Shown: positions 44,759-52,277 of the stretch, in pieces
Layout: each line of letters starts with the position of its first letter
How positions within the stretch are numbered: position 1 is the stretch's first letter
Assembly: GCA_016787265.1 (NCBI GenBank)
Contig: JAEUVF010000010.1
Span: 411,591-475,590, forward strand
Reading direction: 5' to 3'
From: Flavipsychrobacter sp.
GTDB taxonomy: Bacteria; Bacteroidota; Bacteroidia; Chitinophagales; Chitinophagaceae
DNA: 64,000 nucleotides
Program-made: the position numbers and the translations under genes
The notes under the pieces: generated by a model
The model's database searches: none
What the model saw: only the letters and a program-made list of their open reading frames with translations
What the model was told of the DNA's origin: nothing

Positions 44759-46207
44759 CTACAGGTTGATATCGATCTCGTTGTCCCAGTTGGCTTTGAT
44801 GGTTATCTTTTTGCCGATGGCTTTCACTTTTTCCGGCTGTCTTTTTTCACCGAAGAAGTTACCATAATCCCATTTGCCGTTCTGGTTTTCATCAAAGAGA
44901 ATGCGGATCTCAAATTCAGCCGGACGAAATCGGGCGATTCTCAATTCCTTACCAGGGATGGGATAACTGAATGCTACTTTATCGTTTTGCACCAGTTGCA
45001 ATACCGGGTGCAGACTGGTATCAATATTCGGGAATCGAAAACGAATGCTGCCATAATCGCTGTCTTTCATGGTGCGGAAAGAAATGGTATCGGTTTTTAA
45101 GATCGATTTGCCGAGGCTGTCTTCTGCCAGTCCTTCCTGCGCAATCAGTTTGAATCCCTGATCAATCGGCCAGTTGTAGAACAGTGAGTAAAGTTTTCCT
45201 GTCGTATCCACTTCCATGCGGTAGGCCAGGGGTTTAAACTGCTCATCCGTCAGGATCAGTTTAGAACTGTCAAATCGTTTCAGGGAATCAGGAAAATTCA
45301 ACACCAGGGTTTTTAGTACATCGAGGGTATTGTTTTCCAGGTTGAGACCAAATCGCAACCGGCGATCCTGCTCTTCTTCTTTTTCTTTTCTTTTGTTGGC
45401 AGGTGCAACTGGTTTCTTAGGAGCCTGTGGTGGTGCAGGTTCCGCATAAGCATAGAGTTGGATGGGCGCCCGCTTTTGCTCATTCAATACCAGCGTTTGT
45501 CCGTAAAAAGCAAACAACTGGGTAGGATCACCGTACTGCGGCAGGCCTTCATTCTTCAAGGCAAAAAGATTGTAACTGCCGGGTGCGAGATTATGGAAAT
45601 GGAAATTGCCGGAACTGTCAACTTTCGTATAATACCTCGGACGTTCTTTTACCACTGCGGAATCATCCAGGTTACGATGCAGCAACACAATCAGGGTAGA
45701 ATCGTGTTTGCCGGTTTGCGCCAGGATCACATTTCCTGTAAGCTCCAGGGAATCAATATAATTTCCGGTTGAGAAGGTATAGGTGAAATTGGTCAGCGGA
45801 TTGTTTTCATTGACATCGCGGATCGCTTTCCCAAAATTGAGCGTATAAGTAGTATTGGGCTCCAGGGTATCCCGCAGGCGTACGCTGACTGTACGTAGTT
45901 TCGATTCTACAGTGGGATTGATTTTAGGCGTCGGACTCACCAGCAGATTTTGCTGGATCTGGTCGAGGTTCACATATTCATTGAAGGTGAACACGATCCG
46001 GTTCCCTTTGAAATTCAGGGTGGAATCCTTGGGCTGAAGCAAAACGGGAATCGGAGGAATAGTGTCTTTTGGTCCGCCCAGCGGTGGAATAATATTCGCA
46101 CAGCTTTCTGCAAGGGTAATCAGAAAAAGCAGGGCCAGGAACAGCAGGAGGCTGCCGGTGGCTTTTTGTGGAATCTTTTTAGGTGATCGGGTGAAATTCG
46201 CTTCCAT
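44759..46207 (-). CDS. Lipoprotein with N-terminal bacterial Ig-like domain
   Basis: 482 residues from the ATG at 46207. Hydrophobic signal (about 17-34) with lipobox LAESC, then NIIPPLGGPKDTIPPIPVLL and a Big_5-type Ig domain (IVFTFNEYVNLDQIQQNLLV, about 70-89; YTLNFGKAIRDVNENN). This architecture is a common Bacteroidota surface or periplasmic lipoprotein of unknown function. The ATG at 46207 is preferred to that at 46249 because a perfect -7 box (46216-46223) lies between them. recR follows on the same strand 17 bp later but has its own promoter. Confidence 0.8.
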   Translation of the reverse strand: MEANFTRSPKKIPQKATGSLLLFLALLFLITLAESCANIIPPLGGPKDTIPPIPVLLQPKDSTLNFKGNRIVFTFNEYVNLDQIQQNLLVSPTPKINPTVESKLRTVSVRLRDTLEPNTTYTLNFGKAIRDVNENNPLTNFTYTFSTGNYIDSLELTGNVILAQTGKHDSTLIVLLHRNLDDSAVVKERPRYYTKVDSSGNFHFHNLAPGSYNLFALKNEGLPQYGDPTQLFAFYGQTLVLNEQKRAPIQLYAYAEPAPPQAPKKPVAPANKRKEKEEEQDRRLRFGLNLENNTLDVLKTLVLNFPDSLKRFDSSKLILTDEQFKPLAYRMEVDTTGKLYSLFYNWPIDQGFKLIAQEGLAEDSLGKSILKTDTISFRTMKDSDYGSIRFRFPNIDTSLHPVLQLVQNDKVAFSYPIPGKELRIARFRPAEFEIRILFDENQNGKWDYGNFFGEKRQPEKVKAIGKKITIKANWDNEIDINL

Positions 46208-46215
46208 TGAAGGTG

Positions 46216-46223
46216 CAAACTTA
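46216..46223 (-). promoter_or_regulatory. -7 promoter element of the Ig-like lipoprotein gene (TAAGTTTG)
   Basis: Perfect TAnnTTTG, 8 bp before the ATG at 46207; decides the start codon of that gene. Confidence 0.5.
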
Positions 46224-46288
46224 ACCGATTTGCGGGCATCCTGAACCATTTTCCTGTAATGGGGTTGTTAAAGCAGCAATTTCAAATC

Positions 46289-46747
46289 ATGGCTGTATAC
46301 TCTTTAAAAACCGTTCAGGTAATCCCCGTAACCCTTGAGAAGGCCTGGGACTTTTTTTCAAGTCCAGCTAACCTGGCTACCATCACGCCCCCGCACATGG
46401 GTTTCAATATTATTTCCAAACATCATGGGGCTAAGATGTACCCCGGACAAATCATTGAATACACGGTGAAACCTTTGTTCGGGATTCCCCTGTATTGGAT
46501 GACAGAGATCACGCATGTGGAGGAGGGGAAATATTTTGTCGATGAGCAGCGGTTTGGTCCCTATAGCTTATGGCATCACCAGCACCATTTCCGCGAAGTG
46601 CCGGGTGGGGTGGAGATGACGGATATCGTGCATTACAAAATACCGCTGTGGATCCTGGGAGATATCGCGAATGCGCTCTTCGTGCGCAAGCAGCTACAGG
46701 GCATTTTTGATTACCGGTATAAAAAAGTAGAGGAGTTGTTTCGCTAA
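46289..46747 (+). CDS. SRPBCC-family (START-like) protein
   Basis: 152 residues. Helix-grip lipid- or ligand-binding fold: VIPVTLEKAWDFFSSPANLA (about 10-29), ITPPHMGFNI, and an aromatic C-terminal helix. Often annotated as a cell-division inhibitor or polyketide-cyclase-like protein; the true ligand is unknown. The ATG at 46289 matches family starts (MAVYSLKTVQ); one at 46259 is also in frame. Confidence 0.82.
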   Translation: MAVYSLKTVQVIPVTLEKAWDFFSSPANLATITPPHMGFNIISKHHGAKMYPGQIIEYTVKPLFGIPLYWMTEITHVEEGKYFVDEQRFGPYSLWHHQHHFREVPGGVEMTDIVHYKIPLWILGDIANALFVRKQLQGIFDYRYKKVEELFR

Positions 46748-46753
46748 GGAATT

Positions 46754-47404
46754 TTAGCCAGGCATTCTCGCAATATACTTTTCAATCTGCTTGATCTGAT
46801 CCGCGATCTGCGGCGTGGTAGGTTTCAGCGCTTTTGCCTTGCGGAAGAACTCTTTGGCAGCGCGGAATTCTCTCTTCGTCATCATGATGGAGCATAACTG
46901 CAGGTAGGCTGCGGCTTCGTTTTCCTTATCTGGCAGGCCTTTGCGCAGGGCGGAACGGATATAGCTTTCGCCGGTTTTCATGTCGTTTTTCTGTAAAGCG
47001 ATCATGCCCATTTGAAGGAGGGAAGCGCCCTCGGCTTCTTTCATCGGCATACCGAGATCGAGGCCTTTTTTCATCATTTTTTCAGCCCCGTCGTAGTCCT
47101 GTTTCATCATCGCGATATTACCCTTTAGGGTATAATACACGGAACGGATGGGCTTATAAAGCAGGTTGGGGTATTTGATTTGATTAAGGATGCGTTCTGC
47201 GCCATCCATATCACCAGTTTCCATATATTCCTGGATCAGGCGCATGGGACCGAAGAAGAAATGCCCGAAAATCAGCACAACGCCCACCAGGTAGGCAATA
47301 AAGGCCGGCCAGAAACCTGCGTAAATATTGGTAACGATGGCGATGGCCAGGAAAAGCAAACCCAGCAATAATCTATAGCGAATAACAGTATTGTAAAACT
47401 TCAT
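46754..47404 (-). CDS. Membrane protein with TPR repeats
   Basis: 216 residues. Two N-terminal membrane segments (about 12-28 and 32-52) followed by three or four TPR-like repeats (YTLKGNIAMMKQDYDGAEKM, LQMGMIALQKNDMKTGESYI, LQLCSIMMTKREFRAAKEFF). Probably a scaffold facing the cytoplasm. It is convergent with the SRPBCC gene (6 bp apart). Confidence 0.78.
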   Translation of the reverse strand: MKFYNTVIRYRLLLGLLFLAIAIVTNIYAGFWPAFIAYLVGVVLIFGHFFFGPMRLIQEYMETGDMDGAERILNQIKYPNLLYKPIRSVYYTLKGNIAMMKQDYDGAEKMMKKGLDLGMPMKEAEGASLLQMGMIALQKNDMKTGESYIRSALRKGLPDKENEAAAYLQLCSIMMTKREFRAAKEFFRKAKALKPTTPQIADQIKQIEKYIARMPG

Positions 47405-47458
47405 AATTCAGAAATGGACGGCAAAGTTAAGGAAATCAGGGGCTCGCCGGGCTGATCT

Positions 47459-47480
47459 CCGGTCGGGTTTTCCCGCCCGG
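47459..47480. repeat. GC-rich imperfect palindrome
   Basis: CCGGTCGGG (47459-47467) and CCCGCCCGG (47472-47480) pair with one mismatch around TTTT. The arm shares CCGGTCGGG with the perfect palindrome at 7939-7949. It may end the VOC-family message. Confidence 0.6.
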
Positions 47481-47492
47481 TAAGTCAGCTGG

Positions 47493-48014
47493 TCAAAAAT
47501 CGTCGTTTATTTCAATCCAATAGCCATCAGGATCCTTCAGATAGATCTGCCGGATGCCATCCACTCTTTTCGTAACCGTAAAGGCTTTGCCCGGCCAGTC
47601 TTCAAAGTGGATGCCTTTGGCTTTGAGTTTTTCGAGCAGCTCATCCATTTTTCCAGTGGAGAAACAGAGATGAGTGTTCTTTTCGGCCTCGGGAGGAGTA
47701 GCGCGGCCGGAGATCAGGTGCAGGTGGGCGTTTTCGCTGACACTGAACCAGGTATGGCGACCATCATGAAAAGGTTCGGGAATGGTATCGAGGCCGATTA
47801 CATCCCTGTAAAAATTGGTGCTGGTTTCCAGGTTGGTAACATAGAGGGCGATGTGATTGATGCGAATCTGCATAGTGGGCTTGGTTTTGGATGGCGCGCG
47901 TTTTTTTTGTGCCTGGGCCTGGTTTGAAAGGCTCAAACAAAAAAAGCCTAGTGCCAGTGCGATTAGCACCCTGCTGGTGCGGCCATTTTTAGGGTTGGTT
48001 GAAGTAAGATTCAT
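47493..48014 (-). CDS. Exported VOC-family (glyoxalase-fold) protein
   Basis: 173 residues. A clear signal peptide (basic start, hydrophobic VLIALALGFFCLSLSN, then AQAQ cleavage site at about 33-36) precedes one complete VOC domain (IRINHIALYVTNLETSTNFY to YLKDPDGYWIEIND). VOC proteins are usually cytoplasmic, so the export signal is unusual. Metal ligands H and E are present (NHIAL and WIEI). The ATG at 48014 is used; a TTG ten codons upstream is in frame. Function unknown. Confidence 0.82.
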   Translation of the reverse strand: MNLTSTNPKNGRTSRVLIALALGFFCLSLSNQAQAQKKRAPSKTKPTMQIRINHIALYVTNLETSTNFYRDVIGLDTIPEPFHDGRHTWFSVSENAHLHLISGRATPPEAEKNTHLCFSTGKMDELLEKLKAKGIHFEDWPGKAFTVTKRVDGIRQIYLKDPDGYWIEINDDF

Positions 48015-48052
48015 TTGCCTGGTTTCAACCCGAAAGCTAGCCAATAAATCAG

Positions 48053-48082
48053 TTGTTCAACCGGTCAAAACCATTATTTTTG
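48053..48082 (+). promoter_or_regulatory. Promoter of tRNA-Arg (TTG-N19-TATTTTTG)
   Basis: TTG at 48053-48055 and perfect -7 TATTTTTG at 48075-48082, 19 bp apart; the mature tRNA begins 27 bp downstream. Confidence 0.65.
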
Positions 48083-48109
48083 CCAGCCCGGAATAAAAAA
48101 TGTTCCGCT

Positions 48110-48184
48110 GGTCCCGTAGTTCAATGGATAGAATAGGAGTTTCCTAAACTCTAGATACAGGTTCGATTCCTGTCGGGACTACCA
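48110..48184 (+). tRNA. tRNA-Arg (anticodon CCU)
   Basis: 75 nt with CCA encoded. Acceptor GGTCCCG pairs with CGGGACT (one G-U at the end), D-arm GTTC/GAAT, anticodon arm GGAGT-TTCCTAA-ACTCT with anticodon CCT, T-arm ACAGG-TTCGATT-CCTGT. Reads AGG. The accessory genes downstream make it a candidate integration site. Confidence 0.95.
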
Positions 48185-48225
48185 GTTAGAATTAAGAAGT
48201 TAGAAGTGTGAAGTAAGAATTTTGA
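48184..48225. repeat. Period-7 repeat directly after tRNA-Arg
   Basis: Six 7-mers in register beginning at the last base of CCA: AGTTAGA, ATTAAGA, AGTTAGA, AGTGTGA, AGTAAGA, ATTTTGA. Same style as the left arm at 4701-4756. No complementary right arm is seen; a terminator follows instead. Confidence 0.75.
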
Positions 48226-48230
48226 ATTTG

Positions 48231-48250
48231 CCCTCTTCGGAGGGTTTTTT
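48231..48250 (+). terminator. Terminator of tRNA-Arg
   Basis: CCCTC/GAGGG stem with a TTCG tetraloop (48231-48244) and six T. Confidence 0.85.
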
Positions 48251-48349
48251 GAAAGCAATTAGTGCAATTTCCTGCTGGGTCAGCACTAAATAATTGTGTA
48301 TGAATTCCAGTGATACGAATAGGGGTACAATGTTGTAGTTGATTATTCA

Positions 48350-48872
48350 TTATTTAAGAAAACCACTTAACATGGCTTCCCATAACTCTGTAGGTCTCTT
48401 TCTCAAAATAGCTTCGAGTCTTGCCTTTAGATTTGCAGAATTTACAAGAAGAGCTTTTATTTTTCGGCCTATTACATTAGCTGAAACTAATTGCAGGTAA
48501 TTCCTATTTTCTGTATCATAAAGCTCTAATACTGGATCATATTCTGTATAGATTGTTTCATCTGTAAGGTCAAAATATGCGTTTACAATATGCTCAATAT
48601 CGCTGATGTCTTTTGTCCTGGAAGTTCTGTCATCATGAGCAATTAGCTTCAATAAAACTAAACCCTCCAATGAGCAAACATTAAGAATTGTACCGCTAAC
48701 CTCAATTGTTGTTACAGCACTATATGCTTCCTGAAAGCCAGGCATATTTATTACAAAAACACTAGGTTTATTAATTTTGGTTTCCCGCAAAGTCTACATT
48801 GTGTTGCTTAAAAATGGGCTCCATTTCCTTAAGCATTTTTGCGATTTCAGGATTTAATGGCTCTTCATTCAT
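48350..48872 (-). pseudogene. AbiEii-like nucleotidyltransferase toxin, internally deleted
   Basis: The gene starts at an ATG (48872) overlapping the antitoxin stop by 8 bp and encodes an intact beginning, MNEEPLNPEIAKMLKEMEPI and then FKQHNVDF, but this frame stops at 48771. From about 48790 another frame continues with the conserved C-terminal part (PSVFVINMPGFQEAYSAVTT, LEGLVLLKLIAHDDR, then SDIEHIVNAYFDL) to 48350. The 60 or so residues that should lie between, with the catalytic GS and DxD motifs, are missing, and the frame is lost. The product can hardly be an active toxin. The reading rests on my memory of the family layout. Confidence 0.75.
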
Positions 48873-49890
48873 TTTCTAAATACTCTTTTTTGATTCTTTC
48901 AGCTATTTCTCTATTTCTGCTATCCAAACTGGTCGCCAATTCGGCATATGCGAGTAGGGGTGGTACAGTATGTTGATTTTTCCCTTGATGCCTTAATTCC
49001 TGCTCATTCCAAAATATTTCCATTAGTTCTATAGCCCCATCTACATCTGGTATCAGTCTCAACTCCTTCATGATTTCGATCTTGGACTTTTTTGTATACA
49101 ATGTTATTTTTTCTGGGTTTAAATAGCCAGTTAATAAGTCGCCTGCTGGTTCGCCACCCCATAGAAAGTCTTTTTGAGGTGCATACTTCCAGTTACTATA
49201 TATGTTGTCAAAAGACCTAAACGTCCCCAACTTCAATTTTGGACGTAAGATGCTAGTGAACAATTCAACCCATTTATTTTGAAGCTGAGTTTTATTTTCA
49301 ATACGCAGTGCCCCACTTGTATAGGTTGTTATGTAGCCTTCTTTCTTTAGTTCATCAAAAAAAGAACCAATATTGCCTAGGGCGATGCCACTTGCCTTTG
49401 CCAAAGTCCGATGGGAGGAGTTCAGCATTTCAGGATCCTGCAAAATCACCATCAGAAATTTTAATCCTGTTGGATTCCAGAGTTTACCCTGTTCACGCAA
49501 CCTAACAGGAGTAACAGCCTGGTCGTTTACGAACAAATACAAATCTTCATTTCTGATAAAACAATTGCCTGAGGCTTCAAGGTAATTGATGCCTTGGTTT
49601 TTTAATTCCTGTTTTAAAGGTTTCGGTATATATTGGCTAATGACTAGCCAGTTTTCATCCTTTCTCCTTGCTATCAATTCAAGTATTCCTGGCAAGTGGA
49701 CTTTTCTTATTTCATTTTTAACCAAAACTGCGAATTCAATTGTCTTTGAGTAATAATTCAGTTGAACCCTGTTATCGATGGTAAACTCGCCATTCTGAGT
49801 TAGAATTCTCAATGGGACAACATTGGCTGAAACACCAGTTTGTCTTTTAAGCTGCCTAAGAGCTTCTTGAATAATTTCTTCCCCTCGCAT
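48865..49890 (-). CDS. AbiEi-family type IV antitoxin/transcriptional regulator
   Basis: 341 residues. An N-terminal region resembling the AbiEi_2 group (EFAVLVKNEIRKVHLPGILE, then NYLEASGNCFIRNEDLYLFV) is followed by a winged helix (RTLAKASGIALGNIGSFFDE, about 160-179) and a C-terminal domain. In AbiE systems this protein blocks the nucleotidyltransferase toxin and represses its own operon. I use the ATG at 49890: the open frame begins at a TTG inside the operator palindrome. The cognate toxin gene downstream is broken, leaving a possibly functional, orphan antitoxin. AT-rich compared with neighbours. Confidence 0.8.
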   Translation of the reverse strand: MRGEEIIQEALRQLKRQTGVSANVVPLRILTQNGEFTIDNRVQLNYYSKTIEFAVLVKNEIRKVHLPGILELIARRKDENWLVISQYIPKPLKQELKNQGINYLEASGNCFIRNEDLYLFVNDQAVTPVRLREQGKLWNPTGLKFLMVILQDPEMLNSSHRTLAKASGIALGNIGSFFDELKKEGYITTYTSGALRIENKTQLQNKWVELFTSILRPKLKLGTFRSFDNIYSNWKYAPQKDFLWGGEPAGDLLTGYLNPEKITLYTKKSKIEIMKELRLIPDVDGAIELMEIFWNEQELRHQGKNQHTVPPLLAYAELATSLDSRNREIAERIKKEYLENE

Positions 49891-49906
49891 GTTCAAAAAT
49901 TTAGTA

Positions 49907-49925
49907 TGTTCATGAGTCATGAACA
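49907..49925. promoter_or_regulatory. Perfect 19-bp palindrome, probable AbiEi operator
   Basis: TGTTCATGA-G-TCATGAACA, just downstream of the -7 box and ending 16 bp before the ATG at 49890. A further half-site TTGAACA is at 49936-49942. AbiEi proteins are known to autorepress through inverted repeats at such positions. Confidence 0.7.
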
Positions 49926-49927
49926 AT

Positions 49928-49958
49928 CAAATATATTGAACAAAAATGAAAATTCCAA
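49928..49958 (-). promoter_or_regulatory. Promoter of the abiE-type operon (TTG-N20-TATATTTG)
   Basis: On the minus strand TTG at 49958-49956 and perfect -7 TATATTTG at 49935-49928, 20 bp apart, followed at once by the operator palindrome. Confidence 0.65.
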
Positions 49959-50116
49959 GCCCTTGGAGAATATGTTTAAGTGGATATACTTCGTAAGTTA
50001 TTGATATACAATATAATATAGTGATTAGATTGCACGAGGCGAATTATTCCTGTCTTAGCCCCCTAAATAACTGACTGAATTTAAAAATCAGTTAAGTACA
50101 TTAAATATAGGGTGTC

Positions 50117-50425
50117 ATGAAAAAAACAAGACGTGTTTGGAGCATCGAACAAAAGCTTCAAATCTTACAAGAAGCTGCCCAATATGAGCCGACGGAAACA
50201 TTTCGCAAGTACAATTTATCGCCATCACTTTTCAATCGCTGGAAAAACAGCTTTGATGCGAAGGGGATTGCTGGAATAAAGGCAAAATCTACGCAAGTGG
50301 ATCCAGCAGTAAAAGCACTGCAACAGGAAAATGAACGGCTGAAGCGAATTATTGCCAATCAGGCATTGGAATTGGATTTTAAAACGGAGCTTTTAAAAAA
50401 AGCCATTAACCCTGCAGGAGATTAA
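50117..50425 (+). CDS. IS3-family transposase OrfA
   Basis: 102 residues. N-terminal helix-turn-helix (WSIEQKLQILQEA, then ETFRKYNLSPSLFNRWKNSF) and a C-terminal leucine-zipper helix (ALQQENERLKRIIANQALEL). It binds IS ends in this family. The frame is intact and ends in NPAGD after an A7 run (CTTTTAAAAAAAGCC, near 50392-50404) of the type used for frameshifting into orfB. Confidence 0.88.
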   Translation: MKKTRRVWSIEQKLQILQEAAQYEPTETFRKYNLSPSLFNRWKNSFDAKGIAGIKAKSTQVDPAVKALQQENERLKRIIANQALELDFKTELLKKAINPAGD

Positions 50426-51231
50426 ATCCTGCATTCAGCTCTTTGAAGGAAAAATCGGTGTTACTAAAATGCTTCAATGGACGGGCATTGCCACGAGTAG
50501 CTTTTATTACCAGACCATCGTGGGTAAGCAAGGCAGAAAGCCTTCCACGCATACATGCTATAAAGTTCATATTGGGCATTGAGTTTGTTGATTACGGTTA
50601 TCAGAAAATGACAGTGACACTCCGTGCGGACGGATTTATTATCAATGAAAAGAAAGTGTATCGACTCATGACGGCAGCAGGTTTACTCTACAGCAGCAAG
50701 ATTGGTTATAAGTCCGGCAATCGGAAATTTGTTCAGTTCTACACGCAGCAGGCAAGTGCACCGATGCAGCAACTATGTATGGACATTAAGTACCTGTACA
50801 TCCATGGAGCCGGACGAAACGCCCTGTTGTTAACGGTACTGGATGTGTAAAGTCGCCGTAATCTGGGGCAACTCCTATGGTGGCAGATACGCAAACATCA
50901 GGTAAAATGGTTGTTGGGGCAAATTTTGGCAAAGCATAAAGTGGAAGGTATTACGCTTCGCAATGACAATGGAAGCCAAATTATTGCCACCGTAATCTGG
51001 GAATATTTGCAGGAACAGGGTGTTAATCAGGAGTTCACGCATGTGGCTACCCCAGAGGAAAATTCATTTATTGAGGCCTATCATTCCTTATTGGAGCGAA
51101 CCATCGAACAACGGTATGAGTTTGAATCTATCTATGAGGCTGGGATATGCATCACTTACACCGGAAGAGTTAGAGAATGGGTTACGTATAATCAGCAACG
51201 CATTATAACAGTTTACCGGAACAACAATCAT
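50117..51231 (+). mobile_element. Decayed IS3-family insertion sequence
   Basis: Two overlapping transposase frames of IS3 type: an intact orfA and an orfB broken by a frameshift, a nonsense codon and a damaged 3' end. The ends are not clear: no convincing terminal inverted repeats were found, so the limits are those of the coding remnants. It lies between the AbiE remnant and the DUF2024 gene, whose stop codon is at 51232. Confidence 0.8.
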
Positions 51232-51264
51232 TTATTGGTTACACCCTTCCATCTCAATAATTGA
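50406..51264 (+). pseudogene. IS3-family transposase OrfB (integrase), broken
   Basis: The catalytic rve integrase survives in pieces: 50406-50582 (LTLQEIKSCIQLFEGK, then KMLQWTGIATSSFYY and GRKPSTHT), a different frame at about 50570-50847 (FVDYGYQKMTVTLRADGFII, CMDIKYLYIHGAGRNALLLT), a TAA at 50848-50850 in place of the usual Tyr after LDV, then 50851-51264 in the same frame (LRNDNGSQI, EENSFIEAYHSLLERTIEQR). The first Asp (MDIKY), second Asp (RNDNGSQ) and Glu (NSFIEAYH) remain readable, but the protein cannot be made as one chain. Confidence 0.85.
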
Positions 51265-51498
51265 ATACCCTTTTCCTGCAATATCTGCGTGCATTTTTTC
51301 CGTAGCCTTTTCTACATGGCAAAACCTGCATTCTTGGCTTGTAAGAGGCTGTCCTTCTTGTCCTTTACTCTTCAGGTATTCCTGTCCGAACCGGTGAACC
51401 GTTAACTCATCCTTTAATTCCTCCGGAACCAGGATATCAAAATGCATGAATGAACCATCTTTTTTTGTGACGTAGGTATCGTATACCGAAACTTTCAT
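51232..51498 (-). CDS. DUF2024 family protein
   Basis: 88 residues, full length. Family pattern VYDTYVTKKDGSFMHFDILV (about 5-24), a CRFCHVEKA motif (about 57-65) and the EMEGC end are all present. Function unknown. It follows the thioredoxin-like gene by 22 bp. The 3' end abuts the IS3 remnant but the C-terminal EMEGC is intact. Confidence 0.85.
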   Translation of the reverse strand: MKVSVYDTYVTKKDGSFMHFDILVPEELKDELTVHRFGQEYLKSKGQEGQPLTSQECRFCHVEKATEKMHADIAGKGYSIIEMEGCNQ

Positions 51499-51520
51499 AA
51501 CCGGCCTTTTTGATTTTGCT

Positions 51521-51754
51521 TTATCCCTTTACTTCTTCCATTGATGCACCGTAATTTATATGCAAAACATTGCCATTCTCTGTTACGAGTGCTGGTACTG
51601 ATTTGACACCTTCCTGCTCTGCTTCTGAAATTCGTTCTTTGGTTTGTCCCAGGTGAATAACTTCAACTTTGTCCTTACCTATCAGGTCGATAATATCTTG
51701 CTCAGCACTTACACAAACTGGACATCCAGCGTGGTAAAATTTTGACTTGCTCAT
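51521..51754 (-). CDS. Thioredoxin-like protein (CPVC active site)
   Basis: 77 residues. Small thioredoxin/glutaredoxin fold with FYHAGCPVCVSAEQDIIDLI (about 6-25) and the cis-Pro region KSVPALV. Probably a thiol-disulfide carrier. It has a 121-bp gap upstream with a weak -7-like TAAATTTT, so it may be separate from the oxidase cluster. Confidence 0.85.
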   Translation of the reverse strand: MSKSKFYHAGCPVCVSAEQDIIDLIGKDKVEVIHLGQTKERISEAEQEGVKSVPALVTENGNVLHINYGASMEEVKG

Positions 51755-51875
51755 GATGTAATGTTTTTATGTTATTAAAAATTTAGATAATTGAAATTAG
51801 TCAGGCATTCTAACTGATAGGGGGACCAGAATAATGTTGTTTTTGAAAAACTGGAGGAGCATCATAGTAAGCGGA

Positions 51876-52268
51876 TTAGGAATTCAGACTTTCACTGTTC
51901 CTTAAATAATCAAGCTTCATTAAAAACATTGAGGCCATTTTACCACCCCGCCATTTTGCTTCATCAGCAACCTGGCCGTAGAAATGTTCATCAATGGTGT
52001 TATGCCAGATATAAAGCCATCTGTCAAAGTGCTCCTGTTGAATGGGTAATTTGGCATGGGGTGGAAAGGGACTTCCATAATATGTATGTTCGTCTAAAAG
52101 TACCGTCTGCCAGAACGTATACATCTTGTTCAGATGTTGCGGCCATCTGTTCTGTATGACAGTATTAAATATGGTACCGAGCAATTGATCTTCCCTGATT
52201 TTTCCATAAAATGAATTAACCAGTAGTTTTATATCTTCTATCGATGTGATATCTTCTTTCAAGCTCAT
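51876..52268 (-). CDS. Group III truncated haemoglobin
   Basis: 130 residues. 2/2 globin with the heme-contacting HLNKMYTFWQTVLL (about 46-59) and the proximal His in HFDRWLYIWHNTIDEHFYG (about 79-97). Group III members are often found with NO or microaerobic functions. It follows the oxidase-cluster small proteins by 10 bp, so it is likely co-transcribed with the oxidase. Confidence 0.92.
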   Translation of the reverse strand: MSLKEDITSIEDIKLLVNSFYGKIREDQLLGTIFNTVIQNRWPQHLNKMYTFWQTVLLDEHTYYGSPFPPHAKLPIQQEHFDRWLYIWHNTIDEHFYGQVADEAKWRGGKMASMFLMKLDYLRNSESLNS

Positions 52269-52277
52269 TGATGATAA

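Noticed and set aside
50105..51245. AGGGTGT near 50107 and its complement near 51240 as terminal inverted repeats of the IS3 copy
   Set aside because: The right copy is inside the intact DUF2024 coding end (EMEGC), so it is probably coincidence.
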